Shown in pieces: positions 27,580 through 36,514 of a stretch of 48,186 bases of DNA. The notes under the pieces are model-generated. The model made no database searches, was not told the origin of the DNA, and saw nothing but the letters and a program-made list of their open reading frames with translations. The translations under genes were made by a program, and so were the position numbers. Source of the DNA: Paenibacillus bovis (lineage in GTDB: Bacteria; Bacillota; Bacilli; Bacillales; Bacillaceae_C); contig VEFU01000016.1 in the NCBI GenBank assembly GCA_007679095.1, positions 1 through 48,186 on the forward strand. Reading direction: 5' to 3'. The stretch's first letter is position 1; the number at the start of each line of letters is the position of its first letter.

Positions 27580-27725
27580 GTATAATTAACTATATGCTTT
27601 CAGTGAAGGATTATTTATAAAGAAATTAATTTCTTTGAAGTTCTATTACATGAGGAATCTTTGGCATCCATATAATGATTACTGTATATTGGATATAAAC
27701 TGAAATATTTGAAATCGAGGTGCAA

Positions 27726-28373
27726 ATGATGAAGAAGCGAGTTGTAGCGTTAGTAGGGGATTTTTATCATCCGAAAGAAGTGGCAATATCCGCTCTAAAT
27801 AAAGCTTTGCTTAATCTTCCAGAGGTGGAACTTGAATATGCTTCTGAAAATGAGTTATTAGAAAAACTAGAGACACAACCAGATGCAGTGATTCTTTTTA
27901 AACTAAATAAATTGAACCCACAAGACGAACATGTAATTACATGGATGGATGAGGAATTAGCTGCAACAGTAAGTGATTATGTGGATGCTGGTGGAGGCTG
28001 GTTCGCATGGCATTCTGGGATCGCATCTTTTCAAAATGTCCAAACTTATACGGAGATGATAAAAGGCTATTTCGAACACCATCCCGCACCAAAAGATATT
28101 ACATATAAGCCCGTATCTGGATCCAGCATCGTTGAGAATGTTGAGGAGTTTACGATATTTGATGAACATTACTTTGTCGTATGTGAGGAAGAGAAGACTA
28201 ATATTTTTCTAACTTCTGAGTCTGAAGATGGAGCATCAATCGCCGGCTGGACGCATGAATATGGAAAAGGGAGCGTTGTATGTTTAACACCATCCCATTT
28301 TGAGGAAGGCACTACACATCCTGCAGTAATTGACATGTTAGTAAATGGATTGAAGGTAGTTTGTAAGATGTAG
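27726..28373 (+). CDS. ThuA-like (trehalose-utilisation type) domain protein
   Basis: Soluble protein of about 215 aa with the ThuA fold, a class-I-glutamine-amidotransferase-like flavodoxin-type domain. Recognisable segments: VVALVGDFYHPKE at the N-terminus, DYVDAGGGWFAWHSGIASF near 85, GYFEHHPAP near 115, DEHYFV near 148 and GWTHEYGKGSVVCLTPSH near 180. Proteins of this kind are linked to sugar metabolism but the reaction is uncertain. ATG codons at 27726 and 27729 both fit the GAGG site. The repeat array behind it reaches its stop codon. Confidence 0.78.
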   Translation: MMKKRVVALVGDFYHPKEVAISALNKALLNLPEVELEYASENELLEKLETQPDAVILFKLNKLNPQDEHVITWMDEELAATVSDYVDAGGGWFAWHSGIASFQNVQTYTEMIKGYFEHHPAPKDITYKPVSGSSIVENVEEFTIFDEHYFVVCEEEKTNIFLTSESEDGASIAGWTHEYGKGSVVCLTPSHFEEGTTHPAVIDMLVNGLKVVCKM

Positions 28374-28685
28374 AGGTTCTAATGAACAGTTTGAAGTGGT
28401 ATTTCAAATGAAATGTCAAATAGGAAGGCTCTAATGGACAATTTGAGGGATTCATATAGTTGAAATGTCAAATAGGAAGGTTCTAATGGACAATTGGAAG
28501 GTGAATTACCGTTGAAATGTCAAATAGGATGGCTCTAATGGACAATTTGACGGATTCATATAGTTGAAATGTCTAATAGAATCCATCTAATGTCCTTTTC
28601 GAAGAATCATTAAAGTAATAATGTCGAATAAAACAAAAGCTAATAGACAATTCCCAGTTAATTAACTGGTGAAATGTCTATTAGC
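28374..28685. repeat. tandem array 4, 52-bp period, family B
   Basis: The anchor GAAATGTC (ATAATGTC in one unit) lies at 28410, 28462, 28514, 28566, 28618 and 28671 (steps 52, 52, 52, 52, 53). A partial unit runs back into the ThuA-like stop codon. Units match array 2 (ATGTCAAATAGGAAGG ... CTAATGGACAATT). The right end is a nested hairpin: CTAATAGACA (28640-28649) with TGTCTATTAG (28675-28684), enclosing the 16-bp palindrome CCAGTTAATTAACTGG (28654-28669). The array exactly fills the gap between two convergent genes. Confidence 0.92.
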
Positions 28686-28692
28686 GATTAAA

Positions 28693-30249
28693 TTAAAACA
28701 CTTTCGTAGTCCATGATTCACAATTCCAGATATCTGTAGCAACATCTTGATAAAAGTCTGGTTCATGGCTTATTAAAAGTATTGAACCTTTATAGCTTTG
28801 GAGAGCTCGTTTTAATTTTGCTTTTGCATCTACGTCTAAATGGTTTGTAGGCTCGTCCAATACAAGTAAATTCGTTTCATTGTTTACCAACTTACAAAGG
28901 CGAACTTTCGCTTTTTCGCCACCACTTAATACTTCTACTTTACTCTCAATGTGTTTTGTTGTTAAACCACATTTTGCAAGGGCTGCGCGGATTTCATATT
29001 GAGTAAAGGAAGGAAACTCATTCCACACCTCTTCAATACAAGTGTTTCCATTACTCGTTTTAATTTCTTGTTCAAAATATCCGATATGCAAGTAATCACC
29101 TAAGTCGACATGCCCAGATACTGGTTTAATTTCTCCAAGAATACTACGAAGTAAGGTAGTTTTTCCAATCCCGTTAGCACCTGTTAATGCGATTTTTTGT
29201 CCACGTTCCATGCGTAAATTAAGTGGTCGAGAAAGTGGTTCATTATAGCCGATCACTAGCTCTTTTGTTTCAAAAATTACCTTACCAGCAGCACGCGCTT
29301 CTCGGAAATTAAATTCTGGTTTTGGCTTTTCTCCCGCTAGTTCGATTACTTCCATTTTATCCAACTTCTTTTGACGTGACATTGCCATATTTCGAGTCGA
29401 CACACGTGCTTTATTGCGAGCAACAAAATCCTTTAATTCAGAAATTTCTTTTTGTTGCTTTTTAAATGCAGCTTCCATTTGTTGTTTTTTCATCTCATGG
29501 ACCTTCAAGAAATTATCATAATCGCCTGCATAGCGATGTAATTCTTGATTTTCCATATGATAAATTAAATTGATTACGCTATTCAAAAATGGAATGTCAT
29601 GAGAAATTAGAATGAACGCATTCTCATACTCCTGCAAGTAGCGTTTTAACCATTCAATATGGACCTCATCTAAATAGTTAGTTGGCTCGTCTAATAGTAA
29701 AATATCTGGTTTTTCCAGTAAAAGTTTTGCTAATAAGACTTTTGTTCTTTGTCCACCAGAGAGGTCAACAACATCACGCTCAAGTCCTATGTCATCCAGT
29801 CCAAGTCCACGCGCGATTTCCTCAATTTTTGCATCGATTAAATAGAAATCATTGTTTGTGAGCATGTCTTGTATGACACCAGTTTCCTCTAAATACTGTT
29901 CCAACTGCTCAGGTGTCGAGTCACCCATTTTTCCATAAATCTCATTCATCTCATTTTCAAGATCAAATAAATATTGGAATGCCATTTTTAACACATCGCG
30001 TATTGTTAAGCCTTTTTCTAAAATGGCATGTTGATCCAGATAGCCGACACGTACTTTCTTAGCCCATTCTACTTTACCTTCATCTGGTTGTAGTTTCCCC
30101 GTGATTATGTTCATAAAGGTAGATTTACCCTCACCGTTTGCGCCAATTAATCCAATATGTTCGCCTTTTAATAGACGAAACGAAACATTATTAAAAATAG
30201 CCCGGTCACCGAAACCGTGACTAAGATTAGTTACAGATAAAATACTCAT
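28693..30249 (-). CDS. yfmM: ABC-F family ATPase (YfmM type)
   Basis: Soluble twin-ATPase protein of 518 aa without membrane domain, of the class that acts on ribosomes. Domain 1: Walker A GANGEGKST, signature LSGGQRTK, Walker B ILLLDEPTNYLD. Domain 2: GANGIGKTT, LSGGEKAK, LLVLDEPTNHLD. Between them lies a charged helical linker (about residues 240-330), the P-site-tRNA-facing part in this family. ATG at 30249 follows TAGGAG; upstream extension is not credible. 518 aa equals B. subtilis YfmM in my recollection. A TATAAT (30289-30284) lies upstream on this strand. Confidence 0.87.
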   Translation of the reverse strand: MSILSVTNLSHGFGDRAIFNNVSFRLLKGEHIGLIGANGEGKSTFMNIITGKLQPDEGKVEWAKKVRVGYLDQHAILEKGLTIRDVLKMAFQYLFDLENEMNEIYGKMGDSTPEQLEQYLEETGVIQDMLTNNDFYLIDAKIEEIARGLGLDDIGLERDVVDLSGGQRTKVLLAKLLLEKPDILLLDEPTNYLDEVHIEWLKRYLQEYENAFILISHDIPFLNSVINLIYHMENQELHRYAGDYDNFLKVHEMKKQQMEAAFKKQQKEISELKDFVARNKARVSTRNMAMSRQKKLDKMEVIELAGEKPKPEFNFREARAAGKVIFETKELVIGYNEPLSRPLNLRMERGQKIALTGANGIGKTTLLRSILGEIKPVSGHVDLGDYLHIGYFEQEIKTSNGNTCIEEVWNEFPSFTQYEIRAALAKCGLTTKHIESKVEVLSGGEKAKVRLCKLVNNETNLLVLDEPTNHLDVDAKAKLKRALQSYKGSILLISHEPDFYQDVATDIWNCESWTTKVF

Positions 30250-30379
30250 GTCATTACTCCTAAATTTATTTACATCCTTTTCTATTATAACGAAATTCAT
30301 TCTGTTGAAAATAGCTATTCTTAATAAACACTGGAAATGGTACAATCATCCATATGTGAAGAATGGAAGTGATGTAGTG

Positions 30380-31768
30380 ATGCAAAAAGTTTTATATGAA
30401 AAAGTTAATGATATACATAAGGATCATTTTTTTCACTGTTATGAAATTTTATCTAAAAAGGAAGAGCAACATATTCTTCTAGAAAGCGGTCGAGCTGGTC
30501 GCTATAGCATTGCTGGGATTAAGCCATTTGCAGTTGTGAAAGGAACAAAAAACACAATAGAAATTGAAGAAGATGGGGAGAAATATGTTTTGGAAGGCAA
30601 TCCTCTTCACGAACTAGAAAAATGGATGCAACAATTTTATTTCCAACCAATCCCTGAGCTTCCAGATTTTCAAGGCGGGGCAATTGGATACATTAGCTAT
30701 GACTATGGACAATGTATTGAGAAACTCCCAAACATCGCACAAAATGATTTACAGTTACCACTCATTTACTTTCTCGTTTTTGATGAATGGGCAGTATATG
30801 ATCATGTGGAAGAATGTTTGTGGGTGATGGTATTAAATCGCGGTAATGCGCAAGAAAAACTGGAATCCGCAAAATCATCTTGGTTATCATCTGCAGTTTC
30901 TGTAAAACCAAGAGAAATGCCTCAAGTTGACGATGAACTCCAAGTTTCACTTACGGAAGAAGAATATGTGGAAGCAGTCGAAAAAGTGCAACAATACATT
31001 GCGGAAGGCGACGTGTTTCAAGTTAATTTAGCCGTTCGACAGTCACGCCCATTAGCTGTTGAGGCAGTTGAAGTGTATAAAGAATTACGTTTGTTAAACC
31101 CTTCTCCATATATGGGATATATGCATACACCAGAATTTCAAATTGTTTCTGGTTCACCAGAGTTGTTAATTAAAAAGGATGGTCAAAAAGTAAGTACGAG
31201 ACCAATTGCTGGGACGCGCTCACGTGGTGAAAATGAAGAAGAAGATATGAGATTAGTGAATGAATTGATTGAAAATGAAAAGGAACGTGCAGAACATATT
31301 ATGCTCGTTGATCTAGAGCGAAATGACCTTGGAAGAGTATGTGAATATGGATCGGTAAAAGTGGATGAACTGATGACGGTTGAAAAGTATTCACATGTTA
31401 TGCACATTGTGTCACATGTATGCGGTGTTCTTCGAGAAGAAAAGGGTGTAGCTAACTTAATAGATGCTGTTTTTCCAGGAGGAACAATTACTGGTGCACC
31501 GAAAATAAGAACGATGGAAATTATTGAAGAGCTAGAACAAGTAAAGCGTGGTATTTATACAGGTTCGATAGGATGGATTGGCTTTAATCAAGATGTACAC
31601 TTAAATATTGTGATTCGCACGATGCTTGTAAAAGATGGCCTTTGCCATGTCCAAGCTGGGGCTGGAATTGTCATTGACTCGAATCCAAAAGCAGAATACA
31701 AAGAGTCCTTGAAAAAAGCCGCTGCACTTTGGAAAGCAAAAGAAATGGCGGAGAAAAGGGGGAACTAA
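30380..31768 (+). CDS. pabB: aminodeoxychorismate synthase component I
   Basis: Converts chorismate, with ammonia from PabA, to 4-amino-4-deoxychorismate for folate synthesis. 462 aa. Chorismate-binding domain in the C-terminal half: [58 protein letters not shown] and [12 protein letters not shown] are all present; the RPIAG form (rather than KPIAG of other family members) supports a real chorismate amination enzyme. ATG at 30380 follows GGAAGTGATG; TACAAT at 30341-30346 could be the -10. The genes pabA and pabC follow closely. Confidence 0.9.
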   Translation: MQKVLYEKVNDIHKDHFFHCYEILSKKEEQHILLESGRAGRYSIAGIKPFAVVKGTKNTIEIEEDGEKYVLEGNPLHELEKWMQQFYFQPIPELPDFQGGAIGYISYDYGQCIEKLPNIAQNDLQLPLIYFLVFDEWAVYDHVEECLWVMVLNRGNAQEKLESAKSSWLSSAVSVKPREMPQVDDELQVSLTEEEYVEAVEKVQQYIAEGDVFQVNLAVRQSRPLAVEAVEVYKELRLLNPSPYMGYMHTPEFQIVSGSPELLIKKDGQKVSTRPIAGTRSRGENEEEDMRLVNELIENEKERAEHIMLVDLERNDLGRVCEYGSVKVDELMTVEKYSHVMHIVSHVCGVLREEKGVANLIDAVFPGGTITGAPKIRTMEIIEELEQVKRGIYTGSIGWIGFNQDVHLNIVIRTMLVKDGLCHVQAGAGIVIDSNPKAEYKESLKKAAALWKAKEMAEKRGN

Positions 31769-31769
31769 A

Positions 31770-32351
31770 ATGATTGTAATGATAGATAATTATGATTCCT
31801 TTACCTTTAACTTAGTGCAATATTTAGGTGAACTTGGGGAAGAAATTATCGTAAAAAGAAATGATGAAATTACGATTCCTGAAATAGAACAAATAAATCC
31901 AGACTATGTCATTATATCTCCTGGTCCATGTACACCGAATGAAGCTGGCATTTCTCTAGAAGTAATTCAACATTTTGCAGGGAAAATCCCAATACTTGGC
32001 GTCTGTCTAGGACATCAAGCGATTGCTCAAGTATTTGGAGGGAAAGTTATAAAAGCAAAACGACTATTTCATGGGAAAACGTCTCTTGTTCATCATGACG
32101 GTAAAACAATTTTTACGCAAATAGACAATCCTTTCAGGGCAACTCGCTATCATTCATTAATTGTAGAACAAGTCGGACTTCCAGACTGCTTAGAAGTTAC
32201 TGCGTGGACAGATGAGGAAGAAATTATGGGAATTCGTCACAAAGAGTTTGCGGTGGAGGGTGTTCAATTTCATCCCGAATCGATTTTAACGGACCCTGGA
32301 ATGCAACTATTGCAAAATTTCCTCCAATGTTATCGGAAGGAAGAAATCTGA
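31770..32351 (+). CDS. pabA: aminodeoxychorismate synthase glutamine amidotransferase
   Basis: Glutaminase subunit, 193 aa, class I amidotransferase. Nucleophile Cys in [10 protein letters not shown] near residue 79, catalytic His and Glu in QFHPESI near 170; the oxyanion segment [11 protein letters not shown] near 50. It may also serve anthranilate synthase, as in B. subtilis where one subunit is shared. Starts one base after pabB stop with a GGGGG ribosome site inside pabB. Confidence 0.94.
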   Translation: MIVMIDNYDSFTFNLVQYLGELGEEIIVKRNDEITIPEIEQINPDYVIISPGPCTPNEAGISLEVIQHFAGKIPILGVCLGHQAIAQVFGGKVIKAKRLFHGKTSLVHHDGKTIFTQIDNPFRATRYHSLIVEQVGLPDCLEVTAWTDEEEIMGIRHKEFAVEGVQFHPESILTDPGMQLLQNFLQCYRKEEI

Positions 32352-32354
32352 GCC

Positions 32355-33206
32355 ATGTATATCTTTCTTAATGGACAGTATATCCGACGGGAAGAGGCGA
32401 CAATATCACCTTTTGATCATGGGTATTTATACGGGCTTGGTGTGTTTGAAACAATGCGGACATATGAAGGTAACGCTTTTCTATTAAATCAGCATGTAGA
32501 GCGGCTTAATAGTGGTATGAAGGAAATGAATATAGCTCTGGAATTTAGTACTTCACAGGTGGAGAAAATATTGAAGGAGCTATCACGCTTGAATGACTTA
32601 CAAAATTCCTATATTCGCTTTAATGTCTCTGCTGGTATAGGGGAAATAGGTTTACAAACAAATCCGTATAGTGATCCGACTGTCATTGTTTTTCAGAAGC
32701 CACTAGTAGGTATTGAACCATTGCGTGAAAAAGAAGCGGTTATATTAAAAACAGTCCGAAATACTCCAGAAACAACTATACGTATAAAATCGCATCACTT
32801 TTTCAATAATGTGGCGGCAAAATTAGAATTAGGAGCAGATCCGAATAAAGAGGGATTAATGTTAACGAAAGATGGTTTTATCGCAGAAGGAGTAACTTCG
32901 AATATCTTTTGGCTACGAGAAGGTGTTCTTTGCACACCTTCCCTTGAAACAGGAATTTTAAATGGGATTACAAGACAATTTATTATTAGGATTGCGCAAG
33001 AACTAGGTTTAGATGTGAAAATAGGATTGTTTAAAGTGGAAGATTTAGTTCAAGCAGATGAGCTTTTCTTCACGAACTCAGTTCAAGAAATCATTCCTGT
33101 AAATAAATTAGACAAACACTTTTATCCCGGTAAAAACGGTAGACTCGTTCAACAGCTTTATTCTATTTATCATCAAGCGATAAAGAAGGATGGTCCAAAG
33201 TCATGA
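32355..33206 (+). CDS. pabC: 4-amino-4-deoxychorismate lyase
   Basis: PLP fold-type IV enzyme, 283 aa, releasing pyruvate to give p-aminobenzoate. Typical features: FDHGYLYGLGVFETMR near the N-terminus, the PLP lysine in RIKSHHFFNN near residue 140, AEGVTSNIFW near 175, GILNGITR and FFTNSVQEIIPV near 240. Last gene of pabB-pabA-pabC. In B. subtilis the folate genes follow this operon; here a strong terminator follows. Confidence 0.92.
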   Translation: MYIFLNGQYIRREEATISPFDHGYLYGLGVFETMRTYEGNAFLLNQHVERLNSGMKEMNIALEFSTSQVEKILKELSRLNDLQNSYIRFNVSAGIGEIGLQTNPYSDPTVIVFQKPLVGIEPLREKEAVILKTVRNTPETTIRIKSHHFFNNVAAKLELGADPNKEGLMLTKDGFIAEGVTSNIFWLREGVLCTPSLETGILNGITRQFIIRIAQELGLDVKIGLFKVEDLVQADELFFTNSVQEIIPVNKLDKHFYPGKNGRLVQQLYSIYHQAIKKDGPKS

Positions 33207-33233
33207 ATATGACGATGAGACCATCCTGTTTTT
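33187..33233 (+). terminator. terminator of the pab operon
   Basis: AGGATGGTC (33187-33195) pairs with GACCATCCT (33219-33227), enclosing a second stem GTCAT/ATGAC; then five T residues. The hairpin starts inside the pabC 3' end. Confidence 0.88.
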
Positions 33234-34032
33234 ATGCATTTTGAGGAAGTTTTGAATAATATTTAATTGTTTCCTCACTTAGTGGTTCGTTATCTGAAAA
33301 TAAGTCTGGGTTATCTTTCAACATTTCCATTAATACTTCTGTTAGTAATTTTGCATCACATACACGGGTTTCGGCATCACCAAATTTTCCGATATGCATT
33401 GCACCACGGTTAAGTAGAATTTCTTCCACTTTCCAGAAATGTTCGTGCCATGCTAATCCTGTATGACGACGGGAAGGTACATCAACTCTCGTACCATCTT
33501 CCAAGATGGAAACAAGCGGCTCATATGTGTCCGTCATTCTTCCAGGGATGTCGGCCCATTCTTCAACTCCATGCATAAATGTATTTCTGCGCAAATCTAC
33601 ACCAACAAGCATAATTTGAGCATTGCGATCCAGTAATCTTCCCCAAGCTGATTCTCTTGCACATGGGGTTGTACAATATTCATCCCCAGTTGTAAATTCA
33701 ACTGCATCTTTCCCTAGTGCAGAGACAGAATGAGTAGGATGAGCAGAGCGAATGGTATGTTCTCTTTGCCTGAATAACTCTGTTAAAATCCCAACAATGG
33801 AGTGAGAGTCTTTTACAGAAAAAACAGGATTTTTCGCATTAATATAAGACCAAGTATGTGCTGGAAATACTAATAATCCATCTTTCATATACTCCTCAAA
33901 TGCATCTAGAACAGTGTCTGCTCGACCTTCAACTTCTCCAATTTTTTTGTATGATGAATGTACTAAAACAGTCCCTTTAGGGTTAATGGAGAGTTTCTCT
34001 AAATCAGCAAGTAAGCTTCCCTTTGTGTGCAT
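33232..34032 (-). CDS. aminoglycoside N(3)-acetyltransferase family protein (YokD-like)
   Basis: Acetyl-CoA-dependent N-acetyltransferase family protein, 266 aa, the standard length. Conserved features: LVHSSYKKIG near residue 23, LVFPAHTW near 53, SAHPTHSVSALG near 95 and LVGVDLRRNTFMHGVEE near 142 (the His-containing active-site region). Members include true AAC(3) resistance enzymes and housekeeping proteins with other substrates such as B. subtilis YokD; resistance should not be assumed. Encoded alone and convergent with pabC. Confidence 0.87.
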   Translation of the reverse strand: MHTKGSLLADLEKLSINPKGTVLVHSSYKKIGEVEGRADTVLDAFEEYMKDGLLVFPAHTWSYINAKNPVFSVKDSHSIVGILTELFRQREHTIRSAHPTHSVSALGKDAVEFTTGDEYCTTPCARESAWGRLLDRNAQIMLVGVDLRRNTFMHGVEEWADIPGRMTDTYEPLVSILEDGTRVDVPSRRHTGLAWHEHFWKVEEILLNRGAMHIGKFGDAETRVCDAKLLTEVLMEMLKDNPDLFSDNEPLSEETIKYYSKLPQNA

Positions 34033-34117
34033 AACATATTTCCTTTCTATTATGAAGTACTAGCTATATATTGTATCGTAATATTTAGAAAATGGAAGTA
34101 ATTCGTTACAATTAAAA

Positions 34118-34142
34118 AACCCTTCATCATAGAAGAAGGGTT
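34118..34142 (-). terminator. terminator after micro-membrane-protein gene A
   Basis: AACCCTTC (34118-34125) and GAAGGGTT (34135-34142) form an 8-bp stem; on the minus strand it is followed by TTTTTT. Confidence 0.82.
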
Positions 34143-34148
34143 AGTACA

Positions 34149-34292
34149 TTATTCTTGTGTATTACCATTTTTAGGGACTTCATCGATTCGTTTTGCATCT
34201 TCAAAATTCAAAGCACTGCTAAGATAGTAGCTAAGAAAAGCTGCGACTGCGCCAATTACACCAATAAGTCCAATTGTCACAATTAAATCCAT
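34149..34292 (-). CDS. micro-membrane protein A (IDEVP tail)
   Basis: A 47-aa protein: one membrane segment (about residues 2-25) and a short tail with DAKRIDEVPKN at 32-42. The ATG has GGGAGG directly upstream and the gene ends at a terminator, so it is a real gene despite its size. The same tail pattern, DA-x-x-IDEVP-x-N, is at the same position in the neighbouring 49-aa protein encoded at 34414-34563, so the two are tandem paralogues. I do not recognise the family. Topology with the tail inside is not certain. Confidence 0.8.
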   Translation of the reverse strand: MDLIVTIGLIGVIGAVAAFLSYYLSSALNFEDAKRIDEVPKNGNTQE

Positions 34293-34379
34293 CTAAATCC
34301 CTCCCATATATTCCAATGTATGCACTAAATTTGTGTACATTCCATGAAATAAAAGAAGCGAAATAGAAAATGTGGAAAA

Positions 34380-34408
34380 GGTCTCCTATTTGAAACAAAT
34401 CGGAGACC
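34380..34408 (-). terminator. terminator after micro-membrane-protein gene B
   Basis: GGTCTCC (34380-34386) pairs with GGAGACC (34402-34408), with ATTTG/CAAAT pairing inside; T-rich on the minus-strand exit. Confidence 0.82.
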
Positions 34409-34413
34409 AACGT

Positions 34414-34563
34414 TTAGTTATTTTTTGGATTTAAATGATTTTCTGGTACTTCGTCAATGATGCTAGCGTCTTTTGTATCCATAGCAGAATTAATAAAGTA
34501 AATAATAAATAATGCTACTACACCAATGACAAAAATTAGACCTAGTAGAATGCCAAGTTGCAT
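34414..34563 (-). CDS. micro-membrane protein B (IDEVP tail)
   Basis: A 49-aa protein with a hydrophobic segment (about residues 3-25) and the tail DASIIDEVPEN at 32-42, aligned without gaps with protein A. The ATG follows GGAGGCAGTG on the minus strand. It has its own terminator, so the paralogues are separate transcription units or joined by partial read-through. Function unknown; its size and shape resemble small membrane regulators or subunits of larger membrane complexes. Confidence 0.8.
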   Translation of the reverse strand: MQLGILLGLIFVIGVVALFIIYFINSAMDTKDASIIDEVPENHLNPKNN

Positions 34564-34720
34564 GTCACTGCCTCCTTTTTTACCAATGCTATATCATTTT
34601 GTTTCTTTTCGAATAAGAAAATAATAGTGCTGTTACTTTTAGTATAATGGAGTTTTTCCTTTTAATCAAAGGAATTTTATATTATAATACTTCTTGTGTT
34701 AAAAATATTGTCTAAATAAT

Positions 34721-34793
34721 GGCTCCGTAGCTCAGAGGATAGAGCGTCGGTTTCCTAAACCGTGCGTCGCAGGTTCGATTCCTGCCGGGGCCG
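34721..34793 (+). tRNA. tRNA-Arg (anticodon CCU)
   Basis: A 73-base cloverleaf: acceptor GGCTCCG with CGGGGCC (one G-U pair), D-arm GCTCAGAGGATAGAGC, anticodon loop TTCCTAA giving CCU for AGG codons, T-arm GCAGGTTCGATTCCTGC. CCA is not encoded. It sits alone in 34564-35041, where no protein gene is visible until the small ORF at 35042. Confidence 0.95.
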
Positions 34794-34800
34794 TAAATTA

Positions 34801-34824
34801 AACCTTGCTGTTGCAAGGTTTTTT
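34801..34824 (+). terminator. terminator after tRNA-Arg
   Basis: AACCTTGC, loop TGTT, GCAAGGTT, then T residues. Confidence 0.85.
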
Positions 34825-35041
34825 GTTTTATTTATAGGTTTATCTAGAAAGGTTTTTTTATACTTGGGGTTAAATTGGGGACAAATTTTCCTACATGAAA
34901 AATTGAATCTACATTAATTGTGTAAACACAGTGCGATGATCCAAAAAGGATTATCGCTTATTTTAATAGAATGTATACTACTAACTTATTGATGAATTGA
35001 ATAAAGTTAAATATTCAACGAAAAGAGTGGGGGATTATATT

Positions 35042-35170
35042 ATGTGGTTTTTATTTTGTCTTATCGCCATCATAATTACGCTTATTTCTATAGAAGCACA
35101 GCTCAGAAAAGGGAATAAACAAGAGCAAGAAATAATTATGTTATTAAAGCAAATAAATGAAAAGGATTGA
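35042..35170 (+). CDS. small single-pass membrane protein
   Basis: A 42-aa protein: hydrophobic residues 2-17 followed by a charged amphipathic helix (QLRKGNKQEQEIIMLLKQI region). Preceded by GTGGGGGA and followed by a perfect terminator hairpin, so probably expressed. Similar in layout to several short Bacillus proteins with one membrane helix and a coiled-coil tail; no function can be assigned. Confidence 0.62.
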   Translation: MWFLFCLIAIIITLISIEAQLRKGNKQEQEIIMLLKQINEKD

Positions 35171-35189
35171 TTCACTGCGTGTATCAGAG

Positions 35190-35212
35190 ACCATCAATTG
35201 ATGGTTTTTTTT
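35190..35212 (+). terminator. terminator after the small membrane protein gene
   Basis: Palindrome ACCATCAATTGATGGT (35190-35205) with seven or more T residues. Confidence 0.87.
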
Positions 35213-35239
35213 ATAGTGAGATTAAATTTATTTGAATTA

Positions 35240-35268
35240 TGTGACCAATCAAGCTTTTAATGTGTCTA
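35240..35268 (+). promoter_or_regulatory. weak candidate ECF-type promoter before the sigma gene
   Basis: TGTGAC (35240-35245), 17-bp spacer, TGTCTA (35263-35268) loosely resembles ECF promoters (AAC ... CGTC). The two mismatches make this only a suggestion of autoregulation. Confidence 0.25.
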
Positions 35269-35292
35269 TAGATTAAAAGGGGGTTTTCAGAT

Positions 35293-35769
35293 GTGATTGA
35301 AACTTGGTTTGAAAAGTATGTAGAATTTATTTATAAATATATTTTTTTCATGGTAAAAGATCATCAAATTGCAGAGGATTTAACGCAGGAGACCTTCATC
35401 AAAGCACATATTAAGTCACATCAGTACAAAGGGAACTCTGAGCTAAAAACTTGGTTGTATCGAATAGCTTATACAACGACCATGAATTATTTTAGAAAAA
35501 AGCACCCAATCCCAACACTTTTTGACTCCCCTATACAAGTAAAAAGTGCTGAAGAAAGTTTCCTGGAAAAAAGTGACTTGGAAGAGCTATATCAGGCTAT
35601 TTCAAAATTAAAATTAAGTTATAAGCAAGTTATTTTATTGCGGAAAATTCAACAGTTATCTGTTAAAGAAACTGCTTCTGTCCTTAGATGGAGTGAGAGT
35701 AAAGTGAAAATGACAACGGCAAGAGCAATAGAAAAGCTACAAAAAATTTTAGATGAAGGGGAGGGTTGA
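35293..35769 (+). CDS. ECF RNA polymerase sigma factor
   Basis: Extracytoplasmic-function sigma factor, 158 aa. Region 2 (residues about 8-72) has DHQIAEDLTQETFIKAH and TWLYRIAYTTTMNYFRK; region 4 (about 100-152) has SYKQVILLRKIQQLSVKETASVLRWSESKVK. Start codon GTG after AGGGGG. The gene three bases downstream encodes a one-pass membrane protein, the usual anti-sigma arrangement. It does not clearly match a named B. subtilis ECF sigma. Confidence 0.9.
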   Translation: MIETWFEKYVEFIYKYIFFMVKDHQIAEDLTQETFIKAHIKSHQYKGNSELKTWLYRIAYTTTMNYFRKKHPIPTLFDSPIQVKSAEESFLEKSDLEELYQAISKLKLSYKQVILLRKIQQLSVKETASVLRWSESKVKMTTARAIEKLQKILDEGEG

Positions 35770-35772
35770 AAT

Positions 35773-36396
35773 ATGAAGAAACTTCAAGACAACGACTTTA
35801 TAAAACTAAACGACGCAGTAAAACTAAGTAGACAATCAAAAGATAAAATGAAATACGCTATTTTAAATGATACTACACAAAGGAAATTCTTAACTCCAAA
35901 ACTTTTAGTTTCATTCCTAACTATCACTGCGATTGGTATATGTTTTATGCTTATATTTACTCAAAATTTAGATTTAAAGTTTTCTGATAGGGCGATTATT
36001 GACAGTAATGATCATTATTCCTTTATTGAGGAATTTGTAATTAAAGACATTCTTAATGATTCAAATATGGAGTATGTTAAGTTTAAGGGACATGGGGAAA
36101 ATTGGGCAGCAGTTTATATTGCTTATAAGGTGAGAGATAACGATAAGTTTTCAACAGATTTGTATGTAAAATACATTGGTGAGAAACCAAATCCGACAGG
36201 TACAATAAAATATTATTATGATGCAGGTAGTGATACTGGAAGTGGAAGTACAACTTACGAAGATGAACCTGAAAACGGAATATATCTCTTAGGCATATCT
36301 GGTAGTTTTGAACCTTTGCCGACGAAAGACTACAAAATGAAGTTACTCATTGAGTGGGATAAAGAGTCAGAGTTAATTGAATTGAAATCAGAATAA
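35773..36396 (+). CDS. putative anti-sigma factor, single-pass membrane protein
   Basis: 207 aa: about 42 cytoplasmic residues, one membrane segment (about 43-62), and an extracytoplasmic domain of about 145 residues. It lacks a recognisable zinc-binding anti-sigma (ZAS) Cys motif, and I do not recognise the outer domain, which includes a Gly/Ser/Thr-rich DAGSDTGSGSTTYEDE segment. The anti-sigma role rests on position (three bases after the sigma gene) and topology. Confidence 0.65.
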   Translation: MKKLQDNDFIKLNDAVKLSRQSKDKMKYAILNDTTQRKFLTPKLLVSFLTITAIGICFMLIFTQNLDLKFSDRAIIDSNDHYSFIEEFVIKDILNDSNMEYVKFKGHGENWAAVYIAYKVRDNDKFSTDLYVKYIGEKPNPTGTIKYYYDAGSDTGSGSTTYEDEPENGIYLLGISGSFEPLPTKDYKMKLLIEWDKESELIELKSE

Positions 36397-36514
36397 GAAA
36401 GACAGGTATGGCAGGGCATACAAGTATATTTTGTTTTCAAAAGTAATCAAAAAGGAATCCATCTCTACTTGACAGATCCCTAATTTAGGGTTCGTGTACC
36501 ATAAACAAATTTAA

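Noticed and set aside
30248-30379. Longer N-terminus of PabB starting at 30248
   Set aside because: It would cover the divergent promoter region and the ribosome site at about 30365; the extra residues do not match the family.
33232-34032. Acquired aminoglycoside resistance gene
   Set aside because: The family also includes chromosomal housekeeping members, there are no mobile-element traces, and base composition matches its neighbours.
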